Source of the DNA: Chlorokybus atmophyticus
Lineage: Eukaryota > Streptophyta > Chlorokybophyceae > Chlorokybales > Chlorokybaceae
Direction of reading: 5' to 3'
DNA length: 64,000 bases
NCBI GenBank assembly: GCA_009103225.1
Contig: RHPI01002264.1
Span: 204,576 to 268,575, forward strand
Shown: in pieces, positions 1-14,900 of the stretch
Layout of the letters: each line of letters starts with the position of its first letter
Numbering within the stretch: the first letter of the stretch is position 1
The notes under the pieces: model-generated
What the model was told of the DNA's origin: nothing
Database searches by the model: none
Seen by the model: the letters and a program-made list of their open reading frames with translations, nothing else
Translations under genes and position numbers: made by a program

Positions 1-414
1 TCTGATACTTATGTGCAACACCAACAAACACATGCCACATTTTCCTGGACTCTGTGCATCGCAGACACATGCACGCATTTGCCCAATGCGCCCAAACCAC
101 AGAGCCATTGCCTTCAGAATATTACTGGATGAACTTAGTGCAACACACAGCCAAGCAGCAGAAGCGCTAACAACCTGCAGGCTAGAGTCTGTGCACAAGC
201 AACACCATAACCCAACAAGAAAAGCATGCAACACCCACACCATCGGCATTGGCTAACATGCAGCCTCCCAAACCTGTGCAACTGTCACGAATGAAGCAAC
301 ACGCGCACAACCAACCCACAAACGCATAACGCAGTGATGCGCAAATCATTCCTCATGAATTCAAAACCACTGTGTACTGATCTGATCACAAGGCACATAC
401 TCATTCTATCTCTC
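1..414. other. Downstream flank of the RPS20 gene, no gene seen
   Basis: The stretch lies 3' of the minus-strand RPS20 stop codon. I see no conserved coding pattern, RNA gene or clear repeat. It presumably carries the RPS20 3' UTR and poly(A) signals, but no single signal stands out. Confidence 0.4.
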
Positions 415-1182
415 TTAAGCGTCGGCGATGGTGACCTCAACCTCTACCCCGGGCTCGATGGAGATGGAGGTGATCTGCTTCACGACCTCGCTGGGGGAGT
501 GCATGTCGATCAGGCGCTTGTGCACGCGCATCTCGTAGCGATCCCACGTGTTTGTACCCTCACCGCAAGGAGACTTGCGAGTAGTGATGCGCAGGACCTG
601 ACCACACAATTGTTGGCAACAACGTTGAGTACTGAGTGTGACACCGACAACGTAAACAACTTGTTCTCAATACCAAAATGGCATAGATTATGCAGGGTGA
701 ACGTACATACATACAGATGCATACCCTGCATCAATGCAACTATGTTCATCAATACATCATGCTGCACGTGTGTGTAACATGAATCGACAAACGCCATGTG
801 TGTAAGTTATCCTAGACTTGAACAATCAAGCATACGTGCGACTATGCAGCTGCTGCTGCGGCATGAGGAAGCGAGATGAATGCGTCGCACTTGTGCAAAC
901 AGATGGAAACGTCAGCTGACAGCAAGCCTAAAATTGAGTTAGAAGCAAAGAAGCTCAGCTATCAAGCCTGGCTGTGTGGGGTGTGTTGTCTACCTTGGTG
1001 GGCATGCGGACTGGGCCCTTGACGCGGAGTCGCTTCTCCTTGGCTCCGCGCACGAGGTCAGCGCACACCTTTTCAAGTGAACTGACGGAGCGGGATGTGA
1101 GGGTAATGCGGATGCGGTGGACCCGCTCCGTCTCGCCGCCGCCCTTCTCGCCGCCGCCCACCGCCGCCTTCATGCTCTGCAT
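415..1182 (-). CDS. RPS20: 40S ribosomal protein S20 (uS10)
   Basis: Structural protein of the cytosolic small ribosomal subunit head (uS10 family). Two exons are readable: 994-1182 (63 codons) and 415-597 (60 codons plus TAA). The 396-nt intron has a GT donor and a CAG acceptor in phase 0. The joined product is 123 residues, matching the roughly 120 of eukaryotic S20. Diagnostic stretches are [36 protein letters not shown] at the exon junction, [30 protein letters not shown] and the C-terminal [13 protein letters not shown]. The start at 1182 gives MQSMK. An alternative is that the AG just before the second Met (ATG at 1173) is a splice acceptor and a short first exon lies upstream, because plant S20 proteins often begin with a few residues before an 'AMK' motif. 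The Gly/Glu-rich N-terminus is family-typical in being variable. The gene diverges from the MCRS1 homologue. Confidence 0.95.
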
Positions 1183-1582
1183 TTTGACTAAGTGGGTAGG
1201 GTCCCCGAGACAGACGCCGGCAATGAGCACGACCGCTTGCTGAGGGACCCCGACGACGCCGCCGACACCGCCAAAGAGGACAACATGGAGGCCGCCCACA
1301 ACCCTAATACTCCACTGGCGGCCGGGCAAGCCCTAAACTGTTGATATCACGCATCCAACCGCTAATAAGGATCCTGATGTCTCCTGAGCCCGAATCGAAC
1401 GGCGAGTGGACAAGATTTTACGTTGATATCTTGGTCAGCTGCTTGATTTCGGCAAACTTAGGGTTTGTGAGAAATTAGGGCTCTGTTCTGGCCATTGGTA
1501 TTGTCGTCCTCTTTGATTGTGTAGGCGGCGTCGTGGCTGCTTGGTTGGGTTTGGGGGGGCGGGGGGGGGAGGAGGTGACAGG
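1183..1582. promoter_or_regulatory. Shared divergent promoter of RPS20 and the MCRS1 homologue, with telo-box motifs
   Basis: About 400 bp separate the two divergent start codons. The interval contains TTAGGGTTT (1458-1466), the reverse complement of the plant telo-box AAACCCTAA, a second TTAGGG core close after it, and CCCTAAA (1331-1337). Telo-boxes are known regulatory motifs of plant ribosomal protein and proliferation genes. A G-rich run directly precedes the MCRS1 start. Any upstream non-coding exon of RPS20 would also lie here. Promoter function is inferred from position and motif. Confidence 0.6.
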
Positions 1583-4798
<3,216 letters not shown>

Positions 4799-5238
4799 CG
4801 CACTGTATATTGCAGCAGTGGCTCAGCTAGTTGTACAGCTATTGTTTGTCTATGTAAACACAATGATTGCTTTCAATTGTTGTGGTGTTGCACGGTGTGA
4901 ACTGGTGCTGCTTTCACAAGGCTGGATTTTCTGGACCCGCACCAAAGGTATCAACATCGTTTTGTGCACTTCTTTGTGTGCCGGGTACGCTTATAGGGTT
5001 GTGATTGTGATTGCTTCATGACCCAGCAATCAAGGTTGGCCATGTCAAGCCTGCCTTGTCTACTTCAGTGCATCTAATGCAAGCACACTTGCTCTATTTG
5101 CACTGTGTGGCATGCCTCATGAATCACAAGTATGCGGGCGTGGGCACAGCAGTATGCACTGGCCTATGTTGGATGTGCCCTTTTACACCCAACAACACAT
5201 TAAAATAATTGGTCCAACACCAACTCTACAGACAAGAC
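4799..5238. other. Convergent intergenic gap
   Basis: The 440 bp lie between the stop codons of the plus-strand MCRS1 homologue and the minus-strand formin. It must hold both 3' UTRs. No conserved coding pattern or RNA gene is seen. Confidence 0.5.
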
Positions 5239-8200
5239 TCAACTGACTGCACTGTCCTCCACATCCTCCTTGTGCCCGCCTCCTCTTTCGCTCTCAACAA
5301 CCGCATGCTGTGAAGCGCCTTCAGCCGCGGGCACAACAACAGGACTATTGATACCAGCCACTTCGTCATTCTGCTCAATGGGAGGGCTCGCTGGGGCACA
5401 CGTAAGCTCTGGTCGTCGTTGTTGTTGTTGTTGTTGTTGTCGTCCTCGCTGACCCACGCACTTCTTCTGCTTCTTGGCTGCATCCTCCTCCTTGCGCACA
5501 TCCGCGAGGGCCTTCTCAAACACAACAAGGAACTCCTTGAACGTGCGAAAGATGGCGGGTGGTTTGTCATCCGAGTACTCGTCACCAAAGTACTCGGCCA
5601 CACTTTTCAGCTCCTTGTTGGAGGCAGCCGCAACATCCCGTAACGTGGCCAACCTCTCTTCTGCTCTCTCAGAAAAAGCCACCATAACATCCCTGAACGT
5701 GTCGTGCTTGTGGGACTCTGCATCGATCACAACCGAGGCGTGGAGTATCTCCTCCTTCACGCGGCCCAGGGCAGCCACAAGCTCGGCCATCGACGCACGG
5801 GTGCCCTCAACGTGCACACCCGCAGCAGCCTTCACAGGAGCCAACTCATCACCAAGCAATGCCACTTGCCCAACAGATGTCTTGTTGTTGCAAGTGTTGT
5901 TGCTGTTGTTGTTGTTGTTGCTGTCGCCGTTGCCGTTGTTGGTGTTGGCAATGGTGCTGGCGTTGTTGCTGCTGGTGTTGGTGTCATTGTTGTCGTGGTG
6001 GTGGTGGTTGGGCTGGCTTTTCTCCTTCTCCTCGTTGTCTCGGGACACTAGTTCACGTACAACAAAGTGCAGAAGTGATGTCTTCCTGTCCACGCCTTTG
6101 ACGTCCATGAGTTTGAGTAGCGAGTCTAGTTTGAACCCCGCTGCGTGTCCACGCTGCGCGTGTCCCGCATTCAGGTGGTTCCCGACGGCAAGGACCGCTT
6201 CGAGCACACGTACGAGAGCCCCACTCGACCTGAGAGCCTTGCATGCTGCCCGCAATGCAACATACTCACCCTCTACACGCTGCACGGCCCCGTCAAACTG
6301 CCTCCTGAACACGAGACACTCTATACGTTGCTCCAAGCGTGGAACACACATTATCTCAAGGAAGTATCTCTCAACGGTGCCGAGCCGAGTTGGCTCACCC
6401 TCATAAGCGCGCAACATAGCCACCTCATGTTGGGTCGGGACGGCACGTTGGAGTGTTTGCAGGTGTTCTGTTGCGAGGGCGCTGTCGTCCATGTCAAGAA
6501 GAGCAGACTTAATAGCGGGGAAAGGCACACGTATCCCTGAGAGTTGTATGCTTATGTTGTGCGCGCGCTTCGTGTCGATCAACCTCACCACCTCGCTCGC
6601 ACGCCTCGACACACGCCGTGCAAACGGGTCCACATATGCATCGTCTTGAAGGGCAAATAGACTCTCCAAGGCTGCAAAGTCCACATTGGCGTTATTATTG
6701 TTGACTGCACCCCACACGGTCGAACCCAACTTGGCCTGAGCTGCATTGAGCTTCTGCCAGTGGAGTTGCTTTAGTCTCAACCGCGCACTCCCACTCTCCT
6801 CATCCTTGTTGTTGTTGTTGTCTTCAGGCCTCTTTGTCTTGATAGTGAGGCCCGGAGGTGGCGGCGGGGGTGGTGGAGGCGGCACGCCTTTCTTACCCAA
6901 CAACATTGGTGGAGGAGGAGGAGGAGGTGGAGGTGGGGGCGGAGGGACCTTCTGCAACAAGCTTGTTGGTGGGGGAGGAGNNNNNNNNNNNNNNNNNNNN
7001 NNNNNNNNNNNNNNNNNNNNNNNNNNNNNNNNNNNNNNNNNNNNNNNNNNNNNNNNNNNNNNNNNNNNNNNNNNNNNNNNNNNNNNNNNNNNNNNNNNNN
7101 NNNNNNNNNNNNNNNNNNNNNNNNNNNNNNNNNNNNNNNNNNNNNNNNNNNNNNNNNNNNNNNNNNNNNNNNGTGGGGGTGGGGGTGTGTCGGTGTCGGT
7201 GGTGTGGGTGCGAAGGAGGGATGCGAGCTCGTTTGCAAGGGGTGATGTGGCTGAGTCTAGTGATGTTGTTGGGTGTGTTGATGATGGCCGAGTCGAAGAG
7301 TGCGAGTTGTCCCAATACGGGCTGCCGCTTCTATCAGCTGCACGCCAGTTATCAGGCAGGAGAGAGTCTGATATCGAACCCCCAGCACGTGAGTGTGTGG
7401 ACATGTGTGTGGATGACCACATCTCCGCCAATGACGCTGAGTATGTGTTTCGCTCAGGACTTGTGGCCACGTTGTTGGCGTGCGGGCCATAAGCGTATCG
7501 GCGAATGCCTTCTCGCGCAGGCGACAACGGTGATGTGGCCATGTCAATAGAAGAAAACCCAACACTCAACCCAACATTCATCATCCCCTCTTCATCCCGC
7601 TCGGGTCCCGTCCACGAGTCGTGTAAAGGGGGTGTTCCAACATCTTCTTCTCCCACTCTTTCGCGTGAGAGCCGGCGGTTCCTCAAAGCTCCAGCTGAGA
7701 GTGGTTTGAGTTGTGTGTGGGGTGTCCTCACGCCCTCGGACCCCGTTGGTGTTGTTGTCACGCTCACGCTCCCGCCCCCATCACTCAACTCGCTAAAGGA
7801 GAAGGACAAAGAGTGTGCATGTGCGCCACGTGACGTGCGCGGGGGAGATAGCGTGCTCGCCATGCTGAAAACGGAGGGTGAGAGTGTTGTGGCTGTTGTG
7901 GTTGTGGACATTATGCCCGGCGAGTACGCGTCACTCGTTGTGGCGGCGGCGTCAGGCAACATGCTGTTGTTGTTGTTGTTATTGTGTCGGAGGTATGGGC
8001 TTGTGGATGTAGGGTACCTCAATGTGGACCCGTCGGGAGACGTCTGTGGGGAGGACTTTGACCCGCCTCTCGGCGCTATCGTTGTCAACACGCTCTCTAT
8101 CAACGACACCGAGGATGTGCCTTCACCACTCTGTCCTCTTGCATCAGCTGCGCTGCACAAATTATGTCCATCCTGTGCCGACACAACAACACCACCTGTT

Positions 8201-11200
8201 CCTCCTTCTCCTCCTCCTACCCCACCTTGGCTGAGCCTCGAGCTCTTTTGCCTCCTCAGCCGGCGATCGCGCGAAGGAGGGGGAGAAGAAGATGTTGTTG
8301 GGATGTTGCTCTCGCTGCTCGCGTACGTGCCGGGACTTGTCCTCGCGCTGCGCGGGTGATGGTGCGCGTGCGAGCGTGAGTGTTGTTGTTGTTGGGTTGT
8401 TGTTGATGATGATCTGATTGCGGGGTCGCTGTGATATTCTTCCCCCATCACTTCTGCTGCCAACTGAGCGAGATAGCTGCTGCCCGAGCTCGTGCGCGTG
8501 AGCGTGTGTGTTTGTGAGTGTGTGGGTATGTTGGTGTAGTTGGGCAGGGGAGGGGACGCTGCGTGCGCGTGTGAGTTTGTTTGTATGTGCGGGTGAGAGG
8601 ATGTTGTTGTTGTTGTTGATGTGGCCACCTTGTTGCCGCGTGACTCAGCTTGCCGGCGCTGGCGCATCGAGTCGGCTTCTCTCAGCAACGTGGACATGTC
8701 AAGGCTCAACAGCGAAGGTGAAGAGGACGTGAACGCTGTGGCAGGTCCGACATGTTGTTGTTGGTACCATGACGGTGAGTTGGGCTGTGATGCTGCTGTT
8801 GTTGTCACAACAGCAGCAGGAGGACTCCTCGTGTATGGGTGCGGCTCATTCCACGTGCGGGTGCGTAGTGTGTTCCCGTCGTTAAACTGCTCACTGTAGG
8901 CCTCACTCACGCCGTATGCGAGGGAGCGAATGCCTTGCGCATGTGACGGCGAGTCCACATATTGTTGATATTGTGGCGTGGAGTGATACGAGGAGGTGGA
9001 TGACGCTGATGAAGGCCGCCTCGCAGGCACGTTGATGAAAGTGTTGGGATCCGCATCGTCAATGATGTCATCGACAACGCCCTCAGCACCCGCAGCACCC
9101 CACGCAGACAGCGCGTGGCGCACGAGGCTGTCTGTTGATAATACGTTGTCGATATCTGCGCCACCGCCCCTGCGATCACGGATATATCGCTGCCACGGTG
9201 GCGTCCCACTCCCGCCTTTTCTAGTCTCGGAGCTGTTGCTGCTTCGCCTCCTTTGTTGTTGGGATGACGTTGAAGGCACTGACTTGCTGCCTCTTTCAAA
9301 CTCCTCCCATGTGGGTATGTGTCTCTCTTTCCTTCTCCCAACATGCTTAAAGTCCACACCATCGTCCTCATCAACATCATCATCATCAGTGTCCTCCCTA
9401 TGCACATACCCACTGTTGCCCGCGCCAAAGTAGAAGCGCATGTCCGGCGTGTAAGGTGATCCGTAAGGGGACCCGCCAACACTATGCCCTCGCTTCTTTC
9501 TCCCCGCGCTCTCTCCTCCTCTTCTATCTTCATGTGATGGTGGTGTCGATGTGGTCAATGACATCCCAACATGTGCGCTGCTCAACCGGCGCAAGAAAGC
9601 CTCAATCACAGCGTGCTCAGACTCGGGCGTGAGGATGGAGTTGCTACTGTTGTTGTGGGTGGGAGAAGTGTGGGCTTTGAGACGGGTGTTGTTGCTGTGG
9701 GAGTCGTTGGTGTGGGTGTTGCGTTGGTGTGTGCCAAGCATGGGACTCGCAGGCTCAGATTTGGCGGGTCGAAGGCGATTAATAGCGCGGTCGATAGGTC
9801 TCTCCTCCTCTTCTTCCTCCTCCTCCTCCTCCTCCTCCTCCTCACACTCATTGTGTCGAGTGTACACGCTGTTGTACGACGATGTGTGCACAAGCCCACC
9901 TCTTCGCTCGCTTGCGTGCATGCTGGGACTCGACCCGCTCGCACGCCGCTGTGGCCTGTTGTTGTTGCTACTGGTTGTTGTTGGGTTGTTGTTCGTGTTG
10001 TTGGTGTTGGTGTTGGAGCGGGTGCGCACGCGGGACGGCCCATCCCTTCCATGCATGGGTGAAGATGTTGCTGAGGATGAGTATGAGGTCTCCCCGTACG
10101 CGCTCGAAGCTCTCCTCACCTCATCAATAGTAGCTTCGTTGCTGCCAGCCACATCCCACGTGGCGTCCTCGCGAGCGTGTTTTCCGTACGCTGCGGGACT
10201 CCCGCGTGTGGGCGTGCGTGTCCTCGCGGGTGCTTTACTGCTGCTGCCAACATTACTACTACTCGCTCCCCCCGACACAACAATGCCGCTATTGCCACTC
10301 CCTCTGCTACTACTCCCCGCCTCACCCTTGCGCAAGATGAGATAGTCTCTCTCAGCTACAAGGGCAAGTACAATGGCTGTCATGTGGGGTAGGTTGTGCG
10401 CGTCCCCGCTGTTGTTGTTGTTGTTGGAGGAGGCGCGTAAGAGGGCAGGAGCGAGGGCGGCGGCGCGGGCGGAGGCGGCCGCGGGCGTGTTGTTGGAACT
10501 CGCACCCGCCCTCGTGGACGCCAAAGCAGCCAACAGAGACAACACGGACTTGAGCATCGCGCAGTTGGCGGCGGGAAGACGGTCAAGAAGCAGACGCAAC
10601 ACGTACAGACGAGACCGGTAGTCTTGTATCTCTGCAATACGGAGTGTGAGTGTGTGTGCAAATGCGTGTGCACTACGTGCATGCGTGTGTGTGTGTGTGC
10701 CTGAGTGTGCGCGTGCATGTGTGTGCGTGCATGCATGCGCGCGTGCACATGTGCATCTGTGCTACACCTAAATGTCGTTGCATACTGCATATGTGCGCGC
10801 GTGTGTGTGCATGTGTATGTGCATGCACACACGTGTGCATGCGTGCGCACCCACACAAGCATGTGCATACGCTTGTGTGCACCGACACACATACACACAC
10901 ACACACACACACTCACACTCACTTGCAAGCAAATAAATATATTCGCCACTCGCTACTTACTAATGGCGGCGATGAAGGCTTCATATAGTTTGGATGTAAG
11001 GAGCGGGTCATCGAGTGACTGGAGCGCGTCCACGAGGGCAGCTGCGACGGCGTGCGCGTTGAGGCGCGGCCATTGCAAAGAAGAGGAGTTGTTGGAAGAG
11101 GAGTCTCCATTAACTCTTGAAGCTGATGAAGGGGGAGAAGGCAGAGAAAGAAGCGCCTCTCTCGCACCCGACACCTCGTCTTGCGATGCCCTCGATGTGA

Positions 11201-11968
11201 ACAAACCCTCCACCGCAAGCGCTGCGCATAGTTGATGTTAACAACAGGTTGGTAAACGATGGTGATGGTGTTGTTGACGATGGTGATATTATTGGTGTTG
11301 GTGATGGTAAAGGTTGGTAGTATGGTTGTCGTTGTTGCAATTGTTGGTGATGCTGCTGCTGCTGCTGATGATGATGATGATGGTTCAGAAGTTTGGAATA
11401 GCGGATCTATGTTGGTCAACTCAAAGCCAAAAGCACAATAGACCGACTCAGTGCACAACACTGGGTGGTTCTGTTGTGCTATTGGCCTTCGAAGACACAA
11501 TTATGAATCTGCTGCTTCAAACTGCTTGAAGGCCAAAAGCACAACAGAACCATCAAGTATTGTGCACTAGGTGGTTCTGCTGTGCTCTTTGCCTTCACTA
11601 ACCTCCCATCAACCGTTGCGCTTCAAAACGCACAGTGTGTGTCTCATGCCTCGCGCACAGTGAATTACGGATCCATCCTTCAGGTTTAGAAGCAGACGTT
11701 CATCAACCACATACAAGAAACCATTCCTCGTCTGACCCAACCTGCCGTTGACTGACTATATATAAATGAGACGCATCAGCTGTCACATGTGTTTGGCGTT
11801 CATTTCAGGCAGTTCTGTAACATACTAGACTTGGTTATCAGCCTACCCCTGGCCTCGAGATAAGCCGCAGCGTTGCGCACGCAAGTTTCAGCCCTGGCCC
11901 GCCTCTCGCCGCCATCCTGCTGCTTGCCGCCTTTGCGAGGGGGGATCGCCCCGTACATCAGCGGCAAT
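5239..11968 (-). CDS. RhoGAP-FH1-FH2 formin (class III-like), 5' end not resolved
   Basis: Actin-nucleating formin with an N-terminal RhoGAP-like domain. Three exons join in phase: 11847-11968 (PLMYGAIPPRK... TCVRNAAAYLEAR), 10961-11221 (LAVEGLFTSRASQDEV ... DPLLTSKLYEAFIAAI) and 5239-10631 (KIQDYRSRLYVLRLLLDRLP onward). Together they give the RhoGAP order PL, yLE.r, EGLF, PLLT.KLYEAFI and LLD.LP..N. The usual Arg finger after EGLF is Thr here, so GAP activity is doubtful. After the RhoGAP core comes about 1000 residues of low-complexity Ser/Asn/Thr linker with an acidic run near 9780-9845. A proline-rich FH1 (about 6850-7200) follows, then FH2 (about 5480-6800): LKQLHWQKL, LIDTKRAHNISIQLS, AVGNHLNAGHAQRG, GFKLDSLLKLMDVKG and KTSLLHFVVREL. 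An Asn/His-rich insert sits late in FH2 (about 5875-6030). Upstream exons supplying the start of the RhoGAP domain were not identified; an ATG frame near 12139 is one possibility. RhoGAP-bearing formins are reported from mosses and lycophytes. Confidence 0.88.
6981..7172. other. Assembly gap (192 N) inside the formin FH1 region
   Basis: A run of 192 Ns lies between two poly-proline coding blocks of the formin. The length is divisible by three, so the reading frame is nominally kept. The true FH1 length is unknown. Confidence 0.98.
10640..10925. repeat. Alternating purine-pyrimidine tract in a formin intron
   Basis: The intron between the second and third recognised RhoGAP exons (10632-10960) is almost entirely alternating TG/CA/TGCA/CGCG, with short (TG)n and (CA)n runs. 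This composition favours Z-DNA and hairpins. No coding content is seen. Confidence 0.7.
11423..11597. repeat. Two tandem imperfect hairpins (MITE-like)
   Basis: Two adjacent units, about 11423-11493 and 11527-11597, each form an imperfect inverted repeat with arms of about 28 bp around the shared sequence GGCCAAAAGCACAACAGAAC and its complement. The units resemble each other as well as being self-complementary. They lie in the intron between the first two recognised RhoGAP exons. No flanking target duplication was identified. Confidence 0.6.
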
Positions 11969-14900
11969 CTGAGGAGGGAGGGAGGGAGGGATAGGGTGTC
12001 TCCTCCCCCTCCCCCTCTGCCGCCGCCGCCGCCGCGGCGTCGTTAGGGTTGTGGTCGTCGGCGTCGTCGGTGTTGGCGGTGTCGGTGTCGGCGTTGATGC
12101 GACGTTCCGCTCACGTGACCGGTTGCGGAGCAGCGGCATCGTCGACTGTCGGTGATGGCTGTTACCCCATGACCGCAGCGCAAGACAATACAGAACACAG
12201 TGTCACAGACGTATCTTGAATAGAAGTTTTGTTGAGCGACAGGCCTAAGCACACAGTCGCTCATGTTTGCAAAGAAAATAAATAAAAGAATAAATTGAAA
12301 AAAACAGACATTTTGTCAGATCATGCATTAGTAATAATAAAGGACTTGTTAGCGTAATATTATCAACACACAGAAAGAGAGAGAGAGAGAGAGAGAGTTA
12401 CCGTGTACCAATCTGCATACAAAGCATAATTCAAATCGTTTGAATATAACTGTGCAATAACGATTGTATGATATTACATCTATAACACTTAAAGAGATAC
12501 ACATATATATACATATACACATATAAGTATATAATATATTGCATTAGTATGATGCGTTTAACATTTAGCCAACAAGTTTACTCTTGGATTTGTTTTATGT
12601 TAAGATTAATGTTCATAAAACTTGAAATGCATAACGCACAATTCAATAACTATTAGTGCAGCTGTAGTATGCAAATGAAGGTATCAAGGCGCAATCATTA
12701 AACTCTTAAGACTTATGGAGTAAGGGTTACTTTATGTTACTTTATGTCAACAATACGATTGTAGGAGATGTAAACATTCTTAAGCTTGTGTTTGTATGTT
12801 GATAGATGGTATGCTGGTCATAATACGATCAACCTTAATCAACTTTAAGTGTAAGCCATGTTATTGTCATGCCGAACGGAGTCGAGGGTCACGCTATCTC
12901 GAGCAGGTTGCAGGAGACGACCTGCGTGTCGGATATGCCGTTGCTACGCGTTGAAATGAACTATTGCTAAGCAACACATGCAAAAGACAACCCCTCATAT
13001 ATGAGCACAGACTTGGACTAAGGCGGTGCAATGAGCAGAGCAGTAAATGAGCTAATGATACTCCCCACCCAAATGCACATGTTGTGTTACAATGGACACA
13101 GTTTGCAAGCCCCTGCGTAACGCGCCAGAGTCAACAGCCACTACTACGCTGATTACACGGTCCCTTGCATGAGTGGAAGATGTACTATACTTAATACAGG
13201 CTGTTAAATGAAGCGAATGAGCACTCAATTCGCGGATGCTGTGTTCTGACTAATACAAGCAAGCACTCCGCAGCTAAACAACCACCAGCTCACATCGATG
13301 ACAAGCACAGTGCACAAGAGCATGCACAGTCTCTTACGTGAGTCTCTCACGTGTGCACACGGTGAGGGCATCGGCAACCGGGACAGCATGTTCGCAGTTT
13401 AAGTCTCTTCACAAGCTTTGAATTCCAAGTCTTAGAGGTCTCAGAGTTTCTCACTCACAGTGTCACCAGCTTATCTGGTGAACACTACGACTACTTACAC
13501 GAATCAAATTATGATTGTTTGGAACATAAACTAACGGTCATATTGAGGCTATTTCCAAAGAAACCCCCAACTCAATATTGATTACTGCTTATCAATAATC
13601 ATAAACTTGATGAGCTATGCGCTGTAGCTGTTCAAGTACCCATGTAGTGTACCACTGTGCTCATTGGGATCCAATCATTGCAACTCATGCAATCAAGCAT
13701 AATTATATGACTCATGCTCATTATGCATGTGCATGGACCGTTTATAGGTGAACCATACACAAATCGTGTGCACAAGTCCGCACAATGTAGACACCTGTCT
13801 ACCATGCAAACACATGCACAATGCTCCCTTAATATACAGGGAGATGTGCACTGATAGAGGGAGGCTGAGGAACATGCTCCCTTGGGCTCTGGAACGTTCA
13901 GAGCTTTATGGTGCAGCTTGTAGCAGACCCTGGAGCATCCACAACCGTGTCAACATCGCATGGCAGCTCTTACTCAGCTCCCACACCTCTCAAACAAGCA
14001 CCCACTCAACAAAGAGCGGGGGAAGGCACCTTTAACAGTACCAAGTACCCCACTCAAGAGGTAAGTAAAACCTGATTAATGCTCAGCCAAGGCGTGCCAG
14101 CGCCACCCTCAACGTCCTAAACCACAGTTGTTACCGCCGTGAGCATGCCAACATACTTCAAGCCGCTAGCAGGCAGCCCGAGCGATGAAACCCTTTCTTA
14201 ACACTAGGGATGCAGATAAATGTACATTTATCTTATCTGCTGGGCATTGCTATCAAAACTGCAAACCTTCACATTTTAAGCTAAAATGTTATGCACACAT
14301 TGGTAACATTGTAAGCAACTGGTGTGCGAAATTTCAACTCGATCGGTCACTTGTGTTACAAATCACACCTTGGTAAGCAACCAAAATGGTAAAAGTCACT
14401 TTACACTTTTGTGTGCAGTTATGCAAGGGCCTTTAAAGCGTCCTTACGGCTGCATTTGTAGAGATTCCGCGGCAATTATGAGCTCGTTGGATAGCTCTCG
14501 TTAAGTAGAACAACTTTCATTGGTAGCTTGTTACAAGAGTCCTTCTCTATAGAGTGTATTTCTTACCTGAGTAAACCCGACGGGTCCCTCGGATACGATC
14601 AGCAAACCCTAATCACAGTGTTAAACATTAGAATGTTTCAATTTTAAACCACTGCGCCGATTGCAACGCGGTTACTTTTCCTCGACACGCCGAGAGCTAT
14701 TCAACGATATGTCACATAACGCATTGTCGCACCACCACCGGCCAAGAAAGATGTGATAAGGAGGGCAATTTGAATGTACACTTGAGGGTACATCCCTAGT
14801 GTAATGCCTTCCCACTTGGCCACACGTTTGCCTCAAAGGGCATATGGCCTGTGGGGACATGTGTTGACCATTCGCTTGACGTCAAGCACTGCACAGTGCT

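Noticed and set aside
5400-10400. Many long plus-strand frames opposite the formin
   Set aside because: They mirror the GC-rich, repeat-rich coding exon on the minus strand (poly-Leu, poly-Cys and poly-Val shadows of Asn and Gln codons) and have no domains.
11888-12139. ATG-initiated 83-codon frame as an independent gene
   Set aside because: Its 3' part overlaps, in another frame, the RhoGAP exon 11847-11968 that is supported by domain content and splice phases; it may at most hold 5' sequence of the formin.
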